From contig MSGZ01000032.1 in NCBI GenBank assembly GCA_001940925.1, positions 54,929-118,928 on the forward strand: a stretch of DNA of 64,000 nucleotides, read 5' to 3'. Positions 1 through 9,141 of the stretch are shown in pieces. The DNA comes from Ruminococcus sp. Phil11. GTDB lineage: Bacteria > Bacillota > Clostridia > Oscillospirales > Ruminococcaceae. The translations under genes were made by a program, and so were the position numbers. The notes under the pieces are model-generated. The model made no database searches and was not told where the DNA came from. It was given only the letters and a program-made list of their open reading frames with translations. Within the stretch, counting starts at the first letter, position 1, and every line of letters starts with the position of its first letter.

Positions 1-50
1 ATCTGCTGCGCGCAGAGGACGGAGAGGAGGCGGATGCGGATGCCGGCTGA
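1..50 (+). CDS. 3' end of an upstream CDS (partial)
   Basis: Read in the frame starting at base 3, the first 48 bases are open and encode LLRAEDGEEADADAG before a TGA at 48-50. The next gene starts inside this tail, so the two overlap by about 17 bases, as in a tight operon. YmfH-type M16 peptidases are usually preceded by a catalytically inactive partner (YmfF). That makes this the likely identity, but only the acidic tail is visible and nothing in it proves the family. Confidence 0.45.
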   Translation, partial: LLRAEDGEEADADAG

Positions 51-1350
51 GATCACCCGTCTGACCGACCCCTGCACCGGAGACGTCTGCATCCGGATGC
101 TGCATGACAGCGGGCTTGAGATTCGCGTCATGGAGATGCCTGCGTTCAGTACGTCCTACGCGCAGTTCGGAACGCGGTTCGGCTCGGTGCACAGGAAATT
201 CCGCCGCGCAGGCGATGCGGCAGATACAGAGATGCCCGCAGGCATCGCGCATTATCTCGAACACAAGCTGTTTGAGAATCCCGACAGCAGCATTTCGGCT
301 GCATTCAGCAGGCTCGGCGCGCGGGACAATGCCTATACCGATTTTGACCGGACGGTCTATTATTTCCAGACACAGCAGCATTTTTATGAGGCATTGGAGC
401 TGCTGACCGGCTTCGTGCAGGAGCCCTATTTCACGCAGGAAAGCGTTGAAAAGGAACGCAGCATCATTGCGCAGGAGCTGCGGGAATGTCTGGATGACCC
501 CGCCGATCAGGTGTTCTTTCAGATGCTCGGCGGACTGTATCCGGAGCATCCGGTGCACACCGATGTGCTCGGCACGGAGGAAAGCATCCTGCAGATCACG
601 CCGGAGATGCTCTATACCTGCCACGAGCTGTTTTATCACCCGCAGAACATGGTGCTCTGCTGTGCAGGCAATGTTGAGGCGGAAAAAATATTGCAGCTTT
701 GTGACCGCATGATCAAAAAGCGGACGCCCGTCACGGCTGCACCGTTCCGGTATCCGGAGCGTGCACCGGACGGCAGGCTGATCCGCAGAAAAACGATGCC
801 CGTCGGCAAGACGCAGTTTGCGGCGGGGTTCCGGAGCAGACCGGAATCCGGAGCAGTGCGCCTGAAGGAATCGCTGCTCAGCTCGCTGACCGCGGAGCTG
901 CTGATCGGTTCCTCGTCGCCGCTTTATCAGCGGCTGCTCGCGGAGGGGCTCATCAACGATACGTTTTCGACCGACTGCTTTGCCGGGGACGGCTGGTTCA
1001 CCGTGCTGGCGGAGGGCGAATCCGACTGCCCGGAGGCGGTGCTGGATGCGCTCTGTGCAGAGATCGGGCGCGTGAAAAAAGAAGGCGCAGACCGCGCGCT
1101 CTTTGATACGCTGAAGCGTGCCGCTTACGGCGACACGGTCATCAGCATGAATCATCCGGAGGCGGCCTGTGCCGCAATGCTGGATTCCTTTATCTGGGAC
1201 GGCATTTCGCCGTTTGCGCGGGCGGAGCTGCTCGCACAGCTGACGGCGGACGATGTGCAGGGCTGTCTCGAAACACGCTTCTGCACGGACAATATCTGTC
1301 TTTCGGTCATTGAACCGGAATCACTCGGAAAGGAAGAATCTGAATTATGA
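34..1350 (+). CDS. M16 family zinc peptidase, YmfH-like
   Basis: This is a 438-residue pitrilysin-type (M16) protein. The inverted zinc motif HYLEH is at residues 73-77 (H73, E76, H77), in the usual N-terminal position, followed by a Glu-rich helix near residue 150 (EKERSIIAQE) that would supply the third ligand. Two halves of about 200 residues fit the M16 clam-shell fold. In Firmicutes the zinc-motif-bearing member is YmfH/YfmH, associated by annotation with EF-P 5-aminopentanol modification; its exact substrate is uncertain. The start is inside the 3' end of the upstream gene, with GGAGAGGAGG just before ATG 34; ATG 40 is also possible. The stop overlaps the lgt start as ATGA. Confidence is high for M16 and moderate for the YmfH assignment. 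Confidence 0.85.
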   Translation: MRMPAEITRLTDPCTGDVCIRMLHDSGLEIRVMEMPAFSTSYAQFGTRFGSVHRKFRRAGDAADTEMPAGIAHYLEHKLFENPDSSISAAFSRLGARDNAYTDFDRTVYYFQTQQHFYEALELLTGFVQEPYFTQESVEKERSIIAQELRECLDDPADQVFFQMLGGLYPEHPVHTDVLGTEESILQITPEMLYTCHELFYHPQNMVLCCAGNVEAEKILQLCDRMIKKRTPVTAAPFRYPERAPDGRLIRRKTMPVGKTQFAAGFRSRPESGAVRLKESLLSSLTAELLIGSSSPLYQRLLAEGLINDTFSTDCFAGDGWFTVLAEGESDCPEAVLDALCAEIGRVKKEGADRALFDTLKRAAYGDTVISMNHPEAACAAMLDSFIWDGISPFARAELLAQLTADDVQGCLETRFCTDNICLSVIEPESLGKEESEL

Positions 1351-2498
1351 TCTGTTCGTTAATCCATGCGGTTGATCCGAACCTGATCCGCTTTCCGCGG
1401 CTCGGGCTGGAGCTGACCGTCAAAAGCACGGCCTTCACCGTGTTCGGCTTTTCCGTCACATGGTACGGCATCCTCATCACGATCGGCATGATGCTCGCGA
1501 TGATCTACGCCTTCCGCAGAATGCGCAGCTTCGGTCTGGATACCGACCGTGCACTGGACGGCATCATCGGCGGCGTGATCGGCGGTATCATCGGCGCGAG
1601 ACTGTACTACGTAATCTTCCACTGGGACAGCTACGCCGGAGACTGGAAAACGATCTTCAACATCCGCAACGGCGGCCTTGCAATCTACGGCGGTATCATC
1701 GGGGCACTGCTGGTCGGCTCAGTGGTCTGCAAGCTGCGCAAGGTGCGGCTTCTGCCGATGTTCGATATCGCGGCACTCGGGTTTCTGATCGGCCAGTGCA
1801 TCGGTCGCTGGGGCAATTTCACGAATCACGAGGCGTTCGGCTCCAATACAGACGGACTGTTCGGCATGACAAGCGGCAAGATTCAGTCGTGGATCGAGCG
1901 GAATTATACGGACGGCTCTGTCATCGCAGACCAGCCGGTGCACCCCTGCTTCTTTTATGAGTCAATGTGGTGCCTGCTCGGCTTCATCCTGCTGCATATC
2001 ATCTCGAAGAAATGGCGCAAATTCGACGGCCAGATCTTCCTGATGTACGTGATCTGGTACGGCAGCGGCAGATTCTTCATCGAAGCACTGCGCACGGACA
2101 GCCTCTACGCCGGGACGCTGAAAATTTCGCAGGTCGTTGCGGTGATCTCGGTGACTGCGGCGCTTGTGCTGCTGCTGATCGGTCTTGCGCGGACAAAGCG
2201 GCTCGGCACGGATTACCAGCTTTATGTCGATACCGAGGAATCGAAGCGTCTGCTTGCGGAAAGCGATGCCCGCGAGCTCGAATGGCAGGAGCGTCACAGC
2301 AAAAAAACGATTGCTGCCGATGAGGATTCCACGCATGTGCTGATTCCGGAGGAGGCTGCTGAAAAAGCGGAGGAAACTGCCGCGGATATCGCGGAGCAGG
2401 CTGCGGATGCAGTCAGCGAGACCGTCACCGGGGCGGCAGAGGCCGTTCAGGATGCGGCGGCGGAGATCGCGGACGCCGCAGATCCGGACGCGGAATAA
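1347..2498 (+). CDS. lgt: Prolipoprotein diacylglyceryl transferase with acidic C-terminal extension
   Basis: Lgt transfers diacylglycerol from phosphatidylglycerol to the lipobox Cys of prolipoproteins in the cytoplasmic membrane. The family signatures are clear: GRWGNFTNHEAFG at residues 153-165, with the essential Arg, HPCFFYESMW at 199-208, and YGSGRFFIEALRTDSLY at 238-254, set among about seven membrane segments. The Lgt core ends near residue 285. The last ~95 residues are an unusual Ala/Glu-rich amphipathic extension (repeated AAE, ADA, AAD patterns) that would lie in the cytoplasm. ATG 1347 overlaps the stop of the M16 gene, implying translational coupling. folD follows after 39 bases. 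Confidence 0.95.
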   Translation: MICSLIHAVDPNLIRFPRLGLELTVKSTAFTVFGFSVTWYGILITIGMMLAMIYAFRRMRSFGLDTDRALDGIIGGVIGGIIGARLYYVIFHWDSYAGDWKTIFNIRNGGLAIYGGIIGALLVGSVVCKLRKVRLLPMFDIAALGFLIGQCIGRWGNFTNHEAFGSNTDGLFGMTSGKIQSWIERNYTDGSVIADQPVHPCFFYESMWCLLGFILLHIISKKWRKFDGQIFLMYVIWYGSGRFFIEALRTDSLYAGTLKISQVVAVISVTAALVLLLIGLARTKRLGTDYQLYVDTEESKRLLAESDARELEWQERHSKKTIAADEDSTHVLIPEEAAEKAEETAADIAEQAADAVSETVTGAAEAVQDAAAEIADAADPDAE

Positions 2499-2537
2499 CA
2501 TTACCATTGTCAATCAAAATATCAGGAGGAATATCAC

Positions 2538-3389
2538 ATGGCACAGATCATTGACGGCAAGCAGATTGCCGCAAACGTCAAGGCAGAGGTTCGCGCAGAG
2601 GTTGAAAAGCTCCGCGCACAGGGCAAGGATCCGGGACTGGCGGTCGTGCTGGTCGGCAACAATCCGGCATCCCGCGTCTATGTCTCGAACAAGGAAAAGG
2701 ACTGCGCGGAATGCGGGTTCAAGTCCTACGAATACGCGCTGCCGGAGGAGACCACCGAGGAACAGCTCCTTGAGCTGGTCGCGCAGCTGAATGCGGACGA
2801 AAAGGTCAACGGCATTCTGGTACAGCTCCCGCTGCCGAAGCAGATCTGCGAGCAGACCATTCTGCACGCGATCTCCCCGGCGAAGGATGTGGACGCATTC
2901 CACCCGGAGAACGTCGGCCGCATCATGATCGGCGATTACAGCTTCCTGCCCTGCACACCGGCGGGCGTCATTGAGATGCTGGACGCGATGAAGATCGAGA
3001 TCAGCGGCAAGCACTGCGTCGTCATCGGCAGAAGCAATATTGTCGGCAAGCCGATGGGCATGCTGCTCCTGCACCGCAGCGGCACAGTCACGATCTGCCA
3101 TTCCCGCACGCAGAATCTGCCGGAGATCACCCGTCAGGCGGATATTCTGGTCGCGGCTGTCGGCAAGGCCGGGTTTGTCACGGCGGATATGGTCAAGGAG
3201 GGTGCCGTGGTCATTGACGTCGGCATGAACCGCAATGCGGAGGGCAAGCTCTGCGGCGATGTGTGCTATGATGAGGTTGCTGCAAAGGCTTCCGCGATCA
3301 CGCCGGTACCGGGCGGTGTCGGCCCCATGACCCGCGCGATCCTGATGCGCAATACGCTGACCGCAGCAAAGGAGCAGCTCACGAGATAA
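2538..3389 (+). CDS. folD: Bifunctional methylene-THF dehydrogenase / methenyl-THF cyclohydrolase
   Basis: FolD interconverts 5,10-methylene-, 5,10-methenyl- and 10-formyl-tetrahydrofolate using NADP. The 283-residue length is typical. The substrate-side motif with the conserved catalytic Lys (YVSNKEKDC) is near residues 50-60. The nucleotide-binding loop GRSNIVGKPMGMLL is at about 160-175, and the C-terminal signature PGGVGPMTRA at about 258-267. The start is preceded by AGGAGG at 2523-2528. It is the last gene of the rightward M16-lgt-folD run and is followed by a strong terminator. Confidence 0.96.
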   Translation: MAQIIDGKQIAANVKAEVRAEVEKLRAQGKDPGLAVVLVGNNPASRVYVSNKEKDCAECGFKSYEYALPEETTEEQLLELVAQLNADEKVNGILVQLPLPKQICEQTILHAISPAKDVDAFHPENVGRIMIGDYSFLPCTPAGVIEMLDAMKIEISGKHCVVIGRSNIVGKPMGMLLLHRSGTVTICHSRTQNLPEITRQADILVAAVGKAGFVTADMVKEGAVVIDVGMNRNAEGKLCGDVCYDEVAAKASAITPVPGGVGPMTRAILMRNTLTAAKEQLTR

Positions 3390-3416
3390 GGCTGATCTTT
3401 GAAAAACGGATAAACG

Positions 3417-3453
3417 GAAAGCCCCTGAGACTTCTGAGTCTCAGGGGCTTTGT
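3417..3453 (+). terminator. Intrinsic terminator after folD
   Basis: A 15-base stem (AAAGCCCCTGAGACT pairing with AGTCTCAGGGGCTTT) with a short loop is followed by TGTTCTGTT. It separates folD from the convergent GH10 gene. No separate hairpin was seen for the GH10 gene, so it may serve both directions. Confidence 0.85.
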
Positions 3454-3541
3454 TCTGTTCATATCGGTATTCACAGGAATCTGACCGGTCACAACCGCGT
3501 TCCTGTTCCCGGCAATATATCCTGCAATCGGTACCGCTGAC

Positions 3542-5521
3542 TTACTCGGCTACCGGAAGTATCTCAAGCTTGGCGATATGCCGCAGGATCATCGTGATAT
3601 CGTCCGGATCAAGCGTGCCGTTTCTGTCGCAGTCCGCGTTTTTTCTTCCGCTGTCGGTGATGACTGCGTTTCTATCCTCCGTGATCACGCGTGCGAGCAG
3701 CACAGCATCCGAAACATCAATCATGTTGTTGCAGTCTGTGTCACCGTAACGAATCACACCATAACCCGTTGTCAGGATGCAGCTCGTTGTTTCTGCCTCC
3801 TTGGTGGTGACAGCTTCGGTCGTAGTGGTCACAGCTTTGGTCGTGGTGACCTTCGGCGTCGTGACAGGCGGCTCAACATATTCGATGCCGTCAATGATCG
3901 AATCAAAGCACGGCTTTGCGGTATAATCCTCATTGAACAGCAGCGGCAGTCCCTCGACGCGCCAGCTCTGGTCATCCGTGGTGCCCCAGAACACAACTGC
4001 GGAGATGTAATCCTTGTACTTCACGATCACATCCATGATATCGCTGTAATACTTCGCCTGTGTCTTGAATCCGGTTTCGTTCAGGTAATCCTTATCGAGC
4101 GTTGCGTCCAGCTCCGTGACCTGCAGATCGAGGTTCAGCTCCTTGGCAACGTCAACAAAGTTCTTCATGCCCATTGCATAATGCTGTGCGGACGGGAACG
4201 CGTCAGAGCCCTTTCTGACGTCGAGATGCGACTGCATACCGATGCCGTCGATCAGGTTATCGGCTGCCAGCTCTCTGACCAGCTTGATGATGCTGTTCTG
4301 CTTCTCGGTCATGTACTCGTTGTAGTCGTTGTAATAGAGCTTGGTCTCTGCCGGTGCATACTGTCTTGCATATTTGAATGCATACTTGATGAAGGAATTG
4401 TCGCCGAACACCTTGACCCATGCGGAATCGCCGCGGTAGTCCTCATAGACGCCGGGGTTGCGCGGGCCTGCGGTGTTGTCGTCAAATGCTTCGTTCACGA
4501 CGTCCCATGCGTAGAAGTCGATATCGGAATACTCCGCCTCGATCACCTCGAACACGCCCTTGATGTAGTTCTCCATGCGTTTCAGCATGACGTCCTTGCT
4601 GACCCAGTCGCCGTCCATGGTGTAGTCGTCCTTGAAGAACCATGTCGGGGTCTGGCTGTGCCAAACAAGCGTATGACCGCGCACCGGAATGTTGTTTTCC
4701 TTCGCAAAGTCAAGGATGATCTTCGCGGAGCCCTGCAGTCTGACCTGCGGGACGGTGTTGTCATCGTTCTCCTTCAGATACTTCTGGCACGCCTTCTGAT
4801 CGAGCATGTTTTCCGGCTTCAGCTCATTGCCGAGCGTCAGCGAGTTGAAGTGCTTGCGGATCAGATCCTTGGTCGCGTTCGGTGCCAGCTCGGCCGCCGT
4901 GACCGCCGTGCCGACCTTGAAATAACCGCTGTACACATCCTTCAGAGACGGGATGTCCTTCTGGATGCTGTAGCTCGGGCCCTCGGTCAGAAAGAAATCG
5001 TCCACATAAAGATCGACCTTGTCGTTGCTCTCAATGTAGATCTGGACGTCCTTCATATCCGCAGAAAAGCTGAATTTGGTGTCCGGGATTTTGACCCATT
5101 CGCCCTGGCTGACCGCCTTGGACAGATTGCTGTAATGCTGCTCACCGTCGGCATCGGTATACTGCAGGCTGAGCTTGCATTCGTTGTACCACTGGGTCTT
5201 GACCCATGCGCTTGCGATGTAGCGGACGCCCGGCTCACAGCCCAGATCGGACAGCACGAGTGCCGGACCGTTCCAGCCCTCGGAACGTCCGGTCACGGAC
5301 ATGCAGGCATCACCGGAGTGCGGCTTCTCTGTCGATTTTTCGATGACGGATGTATCGTCATCGCCGCGCTTGGTAAATTTGGATGCGCCGTCGTCCTCGA
5401 ATCCCGTGACAAGGATTTCCTTGCCGGCGTCCGCAGCATGGATCGTACCGACAAGCGGCAGGCTCTGCATCGCGAGCACAGCACTGACGGCAGCGGCTGC
5501 TGTCTTTGATAAACGCTTCAT
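3542..5521 (-). CDS. Secreted GH10 endo-xylanase with CBM22-like module and dockerin
   Basis: Endo-beta-1,4-xylanase, 659 residues. The signal peptide is residues 1-30, ending near IHAADA. A CBM22-like beta-sandwich at about 36-182 starts GFEDDGASKF and ends VDLYVDDFFLTEG. The GH10 barrel is at about 190-548. It has GNELKPENM (231-239), RGHTLVWHSQTP (281-292), the acid/base Glu344 in WDVVNEAF and the nucleophile Glu470 in LQVTELDA. A Thr/Lys/Glu linker (551-588) leads to a two-loop dockerin (592-655: DTDCNNMIDVSD and DCDRNGTLDPDD). The start is the ATG before MKRLSK with GGGGGAG upstream; an in-frame upstream ATG at 5611 would put ~30 residues before the signal peptide and is rejected. It is monocistronic with its own promoter at 5571-5599. 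Confidence 0.96.
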   Translation of the reverse strand: MKRLSKTAAAAVSAVLAMQSLPLVGTIHAADAGKEILVTGFEDDGASKFTKRGDDDTSVIEKSTEKPHSGDACMSVTGRSEGWNGPALVLSDLGCEPGVRYIASAWVKTQWYNECKLSLQYTDADGEQHYSNLSKAVSQGEWVKIPDTKFSFSADMKDVQIYIESNDKVDLYVDDFFLTEGPSYSIQKDIPSLKDVYSGYFKVGTAVTAAELAPNATKDLIRKHFNSLTLGNELKPENMLDQKACQKYLKENDDNTVPQVRLQGSAKIILDFAKENNIPVRGHTLVWHSQTPTWFFKDDYTMDGDWVSKDVMLKRMENYIKGVFEVIEAEYSDIDFYAWDVVNEAFDDNTAGPRNPGVYEDYRGDSAWVKVFGDNSFIKYAFKYARQYAPAETKLYYNDYNEYMTEKQNSIIKLVRELAADNLIDGIGMQSHLDVRKGSDAFPSAQHYAMGMKNFVDVAKELNLDLQVTELDATLDKDYLNETGFKTQAKYYSDIMDVIVKYKDYISAVVFWGTTDDQSWRVEGLPLLFNEDYTAKPCFDSIIDGIEYVEPPVTTPKVTTTKAVTTTTEAVTTKEAETTSCILTTGYGVIRYGDTDCNNMIDVSDAVLLARVITEDRNAVITDSGRKNADCDRNGTLDPDDITMILRHIAKLEILPVAE

Positions 5522-5570
5522 TTTGAACTCCCCCTTAGAATAATAGCTGGCCGATGATACGGCTATTCTC

Positions 5571-5599
5571 ATTATAGCATATTCCGGCCCGAATTGCAA
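5571..5599 (-). promoter_or_regulatory. Sigma-A-type promoter of the GH10 gene
   Basis: On the minus strand, TTGCAA (5594-5599) and TATAAT (5571-5576) are separated by exactly 17 bases. The -10 box lies about 50 bases upstream of the GH10 start. Confidence 0.75.
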
Positions 5600-5663
5600 G
5601 CCGTTCCGCATAGGGCTTTTGGAATAGCAGGCATAACTGCGGACGAATGGATTTCTGAAATTT

Positions 5664-5699
5664 CCGTAAAAAAAACTGCCGCAGGAATCTGCGGCAGCG
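5664..5699 (-). terminator. Intrinsic terminator of the 5716-6219 gene
   Basis: On the minus strand, CTGCCGCA pairs with TGCGGCAG around ATTCC (5676-5697), followed by a run of nine T. Confidence 0.85.
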
Positions 5700-5715
5700 G
5701 TTTATACGGATTTGT

Positions 5716-6219
5716 TCAGTCTTTTCCGCGGAACAGCTCACGGAGCATCATGGCACCGCCCGCGAAGGTCATTGCGAACATCACAAAGAACATCCATGCA
5801 CTGGAGGTTCTCCAGCGAACGCTGACGCTCATGATAACGGCTGCAAGGACGATCACGAAGCCGACTGCGATAAAGAGCCAGCCCCAGAGTTTTCTGTCCA
5901 GCAGGAAGAGCAGTGCGATGCCGATCAGCAGCGGGATCATGATCGTGCCGTTCGGGATGCCGTAGCCGCCGATGCGGAACACGGAGCCCATTCCCCACGA
6001 GCTTTCGACGATCATGTTCTGGAAGATCATGAACATGCCTGCGCCGAACAGCAGCATACCGCCGAAAAAGCGCAGCAGCTCATTCTGTTCCTTGTTGGCC
6101 TTGCGTGCATTTGCCTCAGCCTGTGCAGTCAGATTCTTCTGTTCGAGCTTTGCGTTCTCTTCGATCTCTGCATACAGCTTATCGAGGTTTGCTTCGGGCT
6201 TTGTTTGCTTCTCACTCAT
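5716..6219 (-). CDS. Small multi-pass membrane protein of unknown function
   Basis: A 167-residue protein whose first ~50 residues are charged and likely form a cytoplasmic helix (KLYAEIEENAKLEQKNLTAQ). Four hydrophobic segments follow: around GGMLLFGAGMFMIFQNM, IMIPLLIGIALLFLL, GWLFIAVGFVIVLAAVI and WMFFVMFAMTFAGGAMM. I do not recognise the family and assign no function. An in-frame ATG lies six codons upstream at 6237, but its own codons contain the GGGAAAGGA that forms the ribosome site for ATG 6219, so 6219 is chosen. It has its own promoter and terminator, so it is a single-gene unit divergent from the LRR-dockerin gene. Confidence 0.7.
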   Translation of the reverse strand: MSEKQTKPEANLDKLYAEIEENAKLEQKNLTAQAEANARKANKEQNELLRFFGGMLLFGAGMFMIFQNMIVESSWGMGSVFRIGGYGIPNGTIMIPLLIGIALLFLLDRKLWGWLFIAVGFVIVLAAVIMSVSVRWRTSSAWMFFVMFAMTFAGGAMMLRELFRGKD

Positions 6220-6295
6220 GTCAATATCCTTTCCCAATCAAAAATCCTCTTGGGCAACTGCCCGCGGGTGCAGATTTCTCTCTGCGCCGATGTAT

Positions 6296-6324
6296 ATTAT
6301 ACCATATTTCGTGAAAAAAGTCAA
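6296..6324 (-). promoter_or_regulatory. Promoter of the 5716-6219 gene
   Basis: On the minus strand, TTGACT (6319-6324) and TATAAT (6296-6301) are separated by 17 bases. Confidence 0.75.
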
Positions 6325-6403
6325 GTATCTGACAGCAAATGCCGGAACAATTCCGGAATGCGCATTTCTGCTGATGATTTCAGAGGTTTTCCGTGCGAAT
6401 CGC

Positions 6404-6432
6404 TTGACGGGCGCAGCATTTTCCGTTATAAT
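6404..6432 (+). promoter_or_regulatory. Promoter of the LRR-dockerin gene
   Basis: TTGACG (6404-6409) and TATAAT (6427-6432) are separated by 17 bases. The gene starts about 50 bases downstream. Confidence 0.75.
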
Positions 6433-6483
6433 AATAAACAGCAGATATGCAGACCGCAAACCGAACGCAAAGGAGGTATCCCT

Positions 6484-8664
6484 ATGAAACAAAACCCAAA
6501 CCGCATTCTGAGCATTTTTGCGGCGGCCGCGATGATGTTCTCCGCCGTGCCGCAGCGCACAACCCTGCTGCGTCCTGCGCTGACCGCATGTGCGGCAAAT
6601 AAAATTTATGATTTTGATTATGAGTATTCCGTCAGCCTTGACGGCAGCAGCACAGCCTTAGCAAAATATCTCGGTTCCGATGAAAAAGCAGAAATTCCGG
6701 CTGCATTTGAAGGACTGCCGGTGACTGAAATCAAATACCGTGCATTCGCAGATTGTTCCACAATCACCGATATCACGATACCGGGCACCGTGACGCAAAT
6801 CGGCAGCGAAGTGTTCAGAGGGTGCTCTGCACTGACAAAGGTCAATATCCCGTCCGGTGTGACCGCGATCCCCGATAGTACATTCAGAGACTGCAAAAAG
6901 CTCACACAGATCACCGTTCCGAAGAATGTCACTGTCATTGATGACTTTGCGTTTTATGGCTGTACCTGCCTTGAACAGATCAACATACCCGATCAGGTGA
7001 AAAAGATCGGTGCTTTCGCATTCAAGGAATGCGGTGCGCTGACTGCACTGACAATTCCCGACAGCATCGAAAGCATTGACGAGACTGCTTTTGAAGGCTG
7101 CGGAAATCTGACGATCAAAGGAAAAACAGGCTCCTATGCGGAATCCTACGCAAAGGCGCACAGCATTCCGTTTGAAGCTGCGGCCGGTTCATCCGGGGAA
7201 ATCCTCGGAAGCGGCACCTGCGGCGAAAATCTCACATGGACACTGGACAGCAGCGGGGTCCTGACGGTCTCCGGCGCCGGAAGAATGGCGGAATGGTCAT
7301 CCAAAAATGAGGTGCCGTGGTACCGCTCCCGCGCTGAGATCAGCAAGGCCGTCCTCGAAGAAGGCGTGACGAATATCGGCGGCTATGCATTTTATGAATG
7401 CACAAATCTGGCTGACATTCAGATCCCGGACGGCGTAACCGGCATCGGAAACTATGCCTTCGCGAAATGTTCCGCGCTCAGGGAGATCACGCTGCCGTGG
7501 AGTGTCGGGTCGGTCAGCGGCTGGGCGTTCTGCGAATGTGCGGGGCTGCAAAGCCTCACGATCCTGAATTATAACTGCAATATCACCGGCAATCCGCAGA
7601 CGGTCTGCAGCGAGATCGTGGACGACTATACGGCGCGGGACAGAGCACCGTTCCGCGGCACGATCTGCAGCTACAGCGGTTCCGCCGCGAAGACCTTTGC
7701 ACAGCAGCACGGAAAGCCGTTTTCCGCGATCGAAAAGCCGGTATCCGGCACATGGGGCAGTCTGACATGGGAATTTGACGGGACAGATACGCTGAATATT
7801 TCCGGCACCGGCGACATGGCGGATTTCAGCAGCCGTCCGGTCTGGAATGCGCGCTGTGCCGATGTGAAAAAGGCGGTGATCGCGGACGGCATCACAAGCA
7901 TCGGTGCCTATGCGTTCCGGGACTTCGGTCAGCTCACGGAGTTCGTGATCCCGGAGAGCGTCCGGCATATCGGCAGGGAGGCGTTTTCCGGAACACAGTG
8001 GCTCTCTGACCGGATCGCCGAAGCCCCGCTGGTCATTGTCAACAGCAGCCTGTATACGGGCAAAACCTGCAAGGGCAAGGTCACGATCCCGGAGGGCGTG
8101 ACGGAGCTCGTGGATGAAGCGTTCTATAAGGCATGGGATATCACCGGGGTGACATTCCCGTACAGCCTGACGCGCATCGGAGAATCGGCGTTCTTCAATG
8201 ACACGGAACTGAAAACGGTCGTTCTGCCTGCTGCCGTTGAAAGCATCGGGAAGAACGCATTTGCCCGCTGCTATCCGGATAAGGTCACGGTTCTGAACAG
8301 TCAGGCCGTGATCGGGGAGGGCGCATTCGGCACCGACGACGATCTGATCCTTGCAGGCTATGACGGCTCGACCGCGGAGGCATATGCAAAGGAATCTTCG
8401 CTTGCGTTTGAATCGCTCGGTGCAGAGCCGGAGATCCCGTCGGTGAAATACGGTGACGTCAACGGCGACGGCAGCATTGACCTGAAGGATGTGACAGAGC
8501 TTCGGCGCGCGCTCGCAGGCTGGGATGTGACCGTACAGGCGGAAGCGGCGGACGTCAACCGGGACGGCTCCCTTGATCTCAAGGATCTTGTCATTCTCCG
8601 CCGGTACTTAGCAGGCGGCTGGGGCGTTGAACTGCCGGCAGGCACGAAAGGAGAATCCGCATGA
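6484..8664 (+). CDS. Secreted BspA-like leucine-rich-repeat protein with dockerin
   Basis: 726 residues. A signal peptide (MKQNPNRILSIFAAAAMMFS to about residue 38) is followed by BspA/LRR_5-type repeats of about 23 residues (pattern LTxITIPxxVTxIGxxAFxxC). The repeats are interrupted twice by beta-rich inserts that begin GTCGENLTWTLD and GTWGSLTWEFDG, both containing LT(V/N)SG(A/T)G. The C-terminus is a dockerin with Ca loops DVNGDGSIDLKD and DVNRDGSLDLKD. AAAGGAGG precedes ATG 6484; an upstream in-frame ATG at 6205 would precede the signal peptide and is rejected. LRR_5 proteins are typically surface adhesion or binding proteins; the dockerin implies attachment to a cohesin rather than catalysis. 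The dockerin type matches that of the 48.6 kb peptidase, not those of the glycosidases. Confidence 0.9.
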   Translation: MKQNPNRILSIFAAAAMMFSAVPQRTTLLRPALTACAANKIYDFDYEYSVSLDGSSTALAKYLGSDEKAEIPAAFEGLPVTEIKYRAFADCSTITDITIPGTVTQIGSEVFRGCSALTKVNIPSGVTAIPDSTFRDCKKLTQITVPKNVTVIDDFAFYGCTCLEQINIPDQVKKIGAFAFKECGALTALTIPDSIESIDETAFEGCGNLTIKGKTGSYAESYAKAHSIPFEAAAGSSGEILGSGTCGENLTWTLDSSGVLTVSGAGRMAEWSSKNEVPWYRSRAEISKAVLEEGVTNIGGYAFYECTNLADIQIPDGVTGIGNYAFAKCSALREITLPWSVGSVSGWAFCECAGLQSLTILNYNCNITGNPQTVCSEIVDDYTARDRAPFRGTICSYSGSAAKTFAQQHGKPFSAIEKPVSGTWGSLTWEFDGTDTLNISGTGDMADFSSRPVWNARCADVKKAVIADGITSIGAYAFRDFGQLTEFVIPESVRHIGREAFSGTQWLSDRIAEAPLVIVNSSLYTGKTCKGKVTIPEGVTELVDEAFYKAWDITGVTFPYSLTRIGESAFFNDTELKTVVLPAAVESIGKNAFARCYPDKVTVLNSQAVIGEGAFGTDDDLILAGYDGSTAEAYAKESSLAFESLGAEPEIPSVKYGDVNGDGSIDLKDVTELRRALAGWDVTVQAEAADVNRDGSLDLKDLVILRRYLAGGWGVELPAGTKGESA

Positions 8665-9141
8665 GCAAACGCAGAAAAAAGCTCATTATTATTCTGATCG
8701 TTTTCGTTGTCCTGTACTTTCTGCTGATCGGCGGATGCTATTTCTTTCTCAGACTTTTTGTATTCCCTTCTTTTGAGCAGGACAGGATGACCGGTGCGTA
8801 TCCTTACGGCGATGCCGCAGTTCCCGATGATTTTGCGGAATATACCGCGGCGGGCTTAAAGCTGTATGCACCCGACTGCTTTCAGCCGGAAACGGACAGC
8901 AATGAAGTATTCAGGGGGTATCCCGGCAAGGATACTTCGCAGTATGATCTCATCATTCTGTCCATACCGGAGCAGAACGGCTTAGGCGATTTTTATAAAG
9001 TCAATGAGCAAAACGGGCATCTGATGAACAAATGGATCACCGGGTCGGCTGGGCCGACAGCCGCTTCCCTCCGGAGACGGTGAGCGAAGCTCCCCCATTT
9101 TTCTTTATAACACGCCGCTGATCGCGGCTTCTGTCAGGTAA
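8661..9141 (+). pseudogene. Single-pass membrane protein gene, apparently frameshifted near its 3' end
   Basis: ATG 8661 overlaps the LRR gene's stop (ATGA). The open frame gives 140 residues: a basic start, one strong membrane helix (LIIILIVFVVLYFLLIGG) and an extracytoplasmic domain, ending in an odd tail GPTAASLRRR at 9083. Reading on with one base missing near 9045 and one in the T run near 9103 gives a coherent ending: VGWADSRFPPETVSEAPPFF, then LYNTPLIAASVR, stopping at TAA 9139-9141. I therefore think the gene carries two single-base deletions. If those are not real, the CDS is 8661-9083. The family is not recognised. Confidence 0.5.

Noticed and set aside
3578..5509. 643-codon open frame on the plus strand
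   Set aside because: Antisense shadow of the GH10 gene, which has clear domains and a signal peptide.
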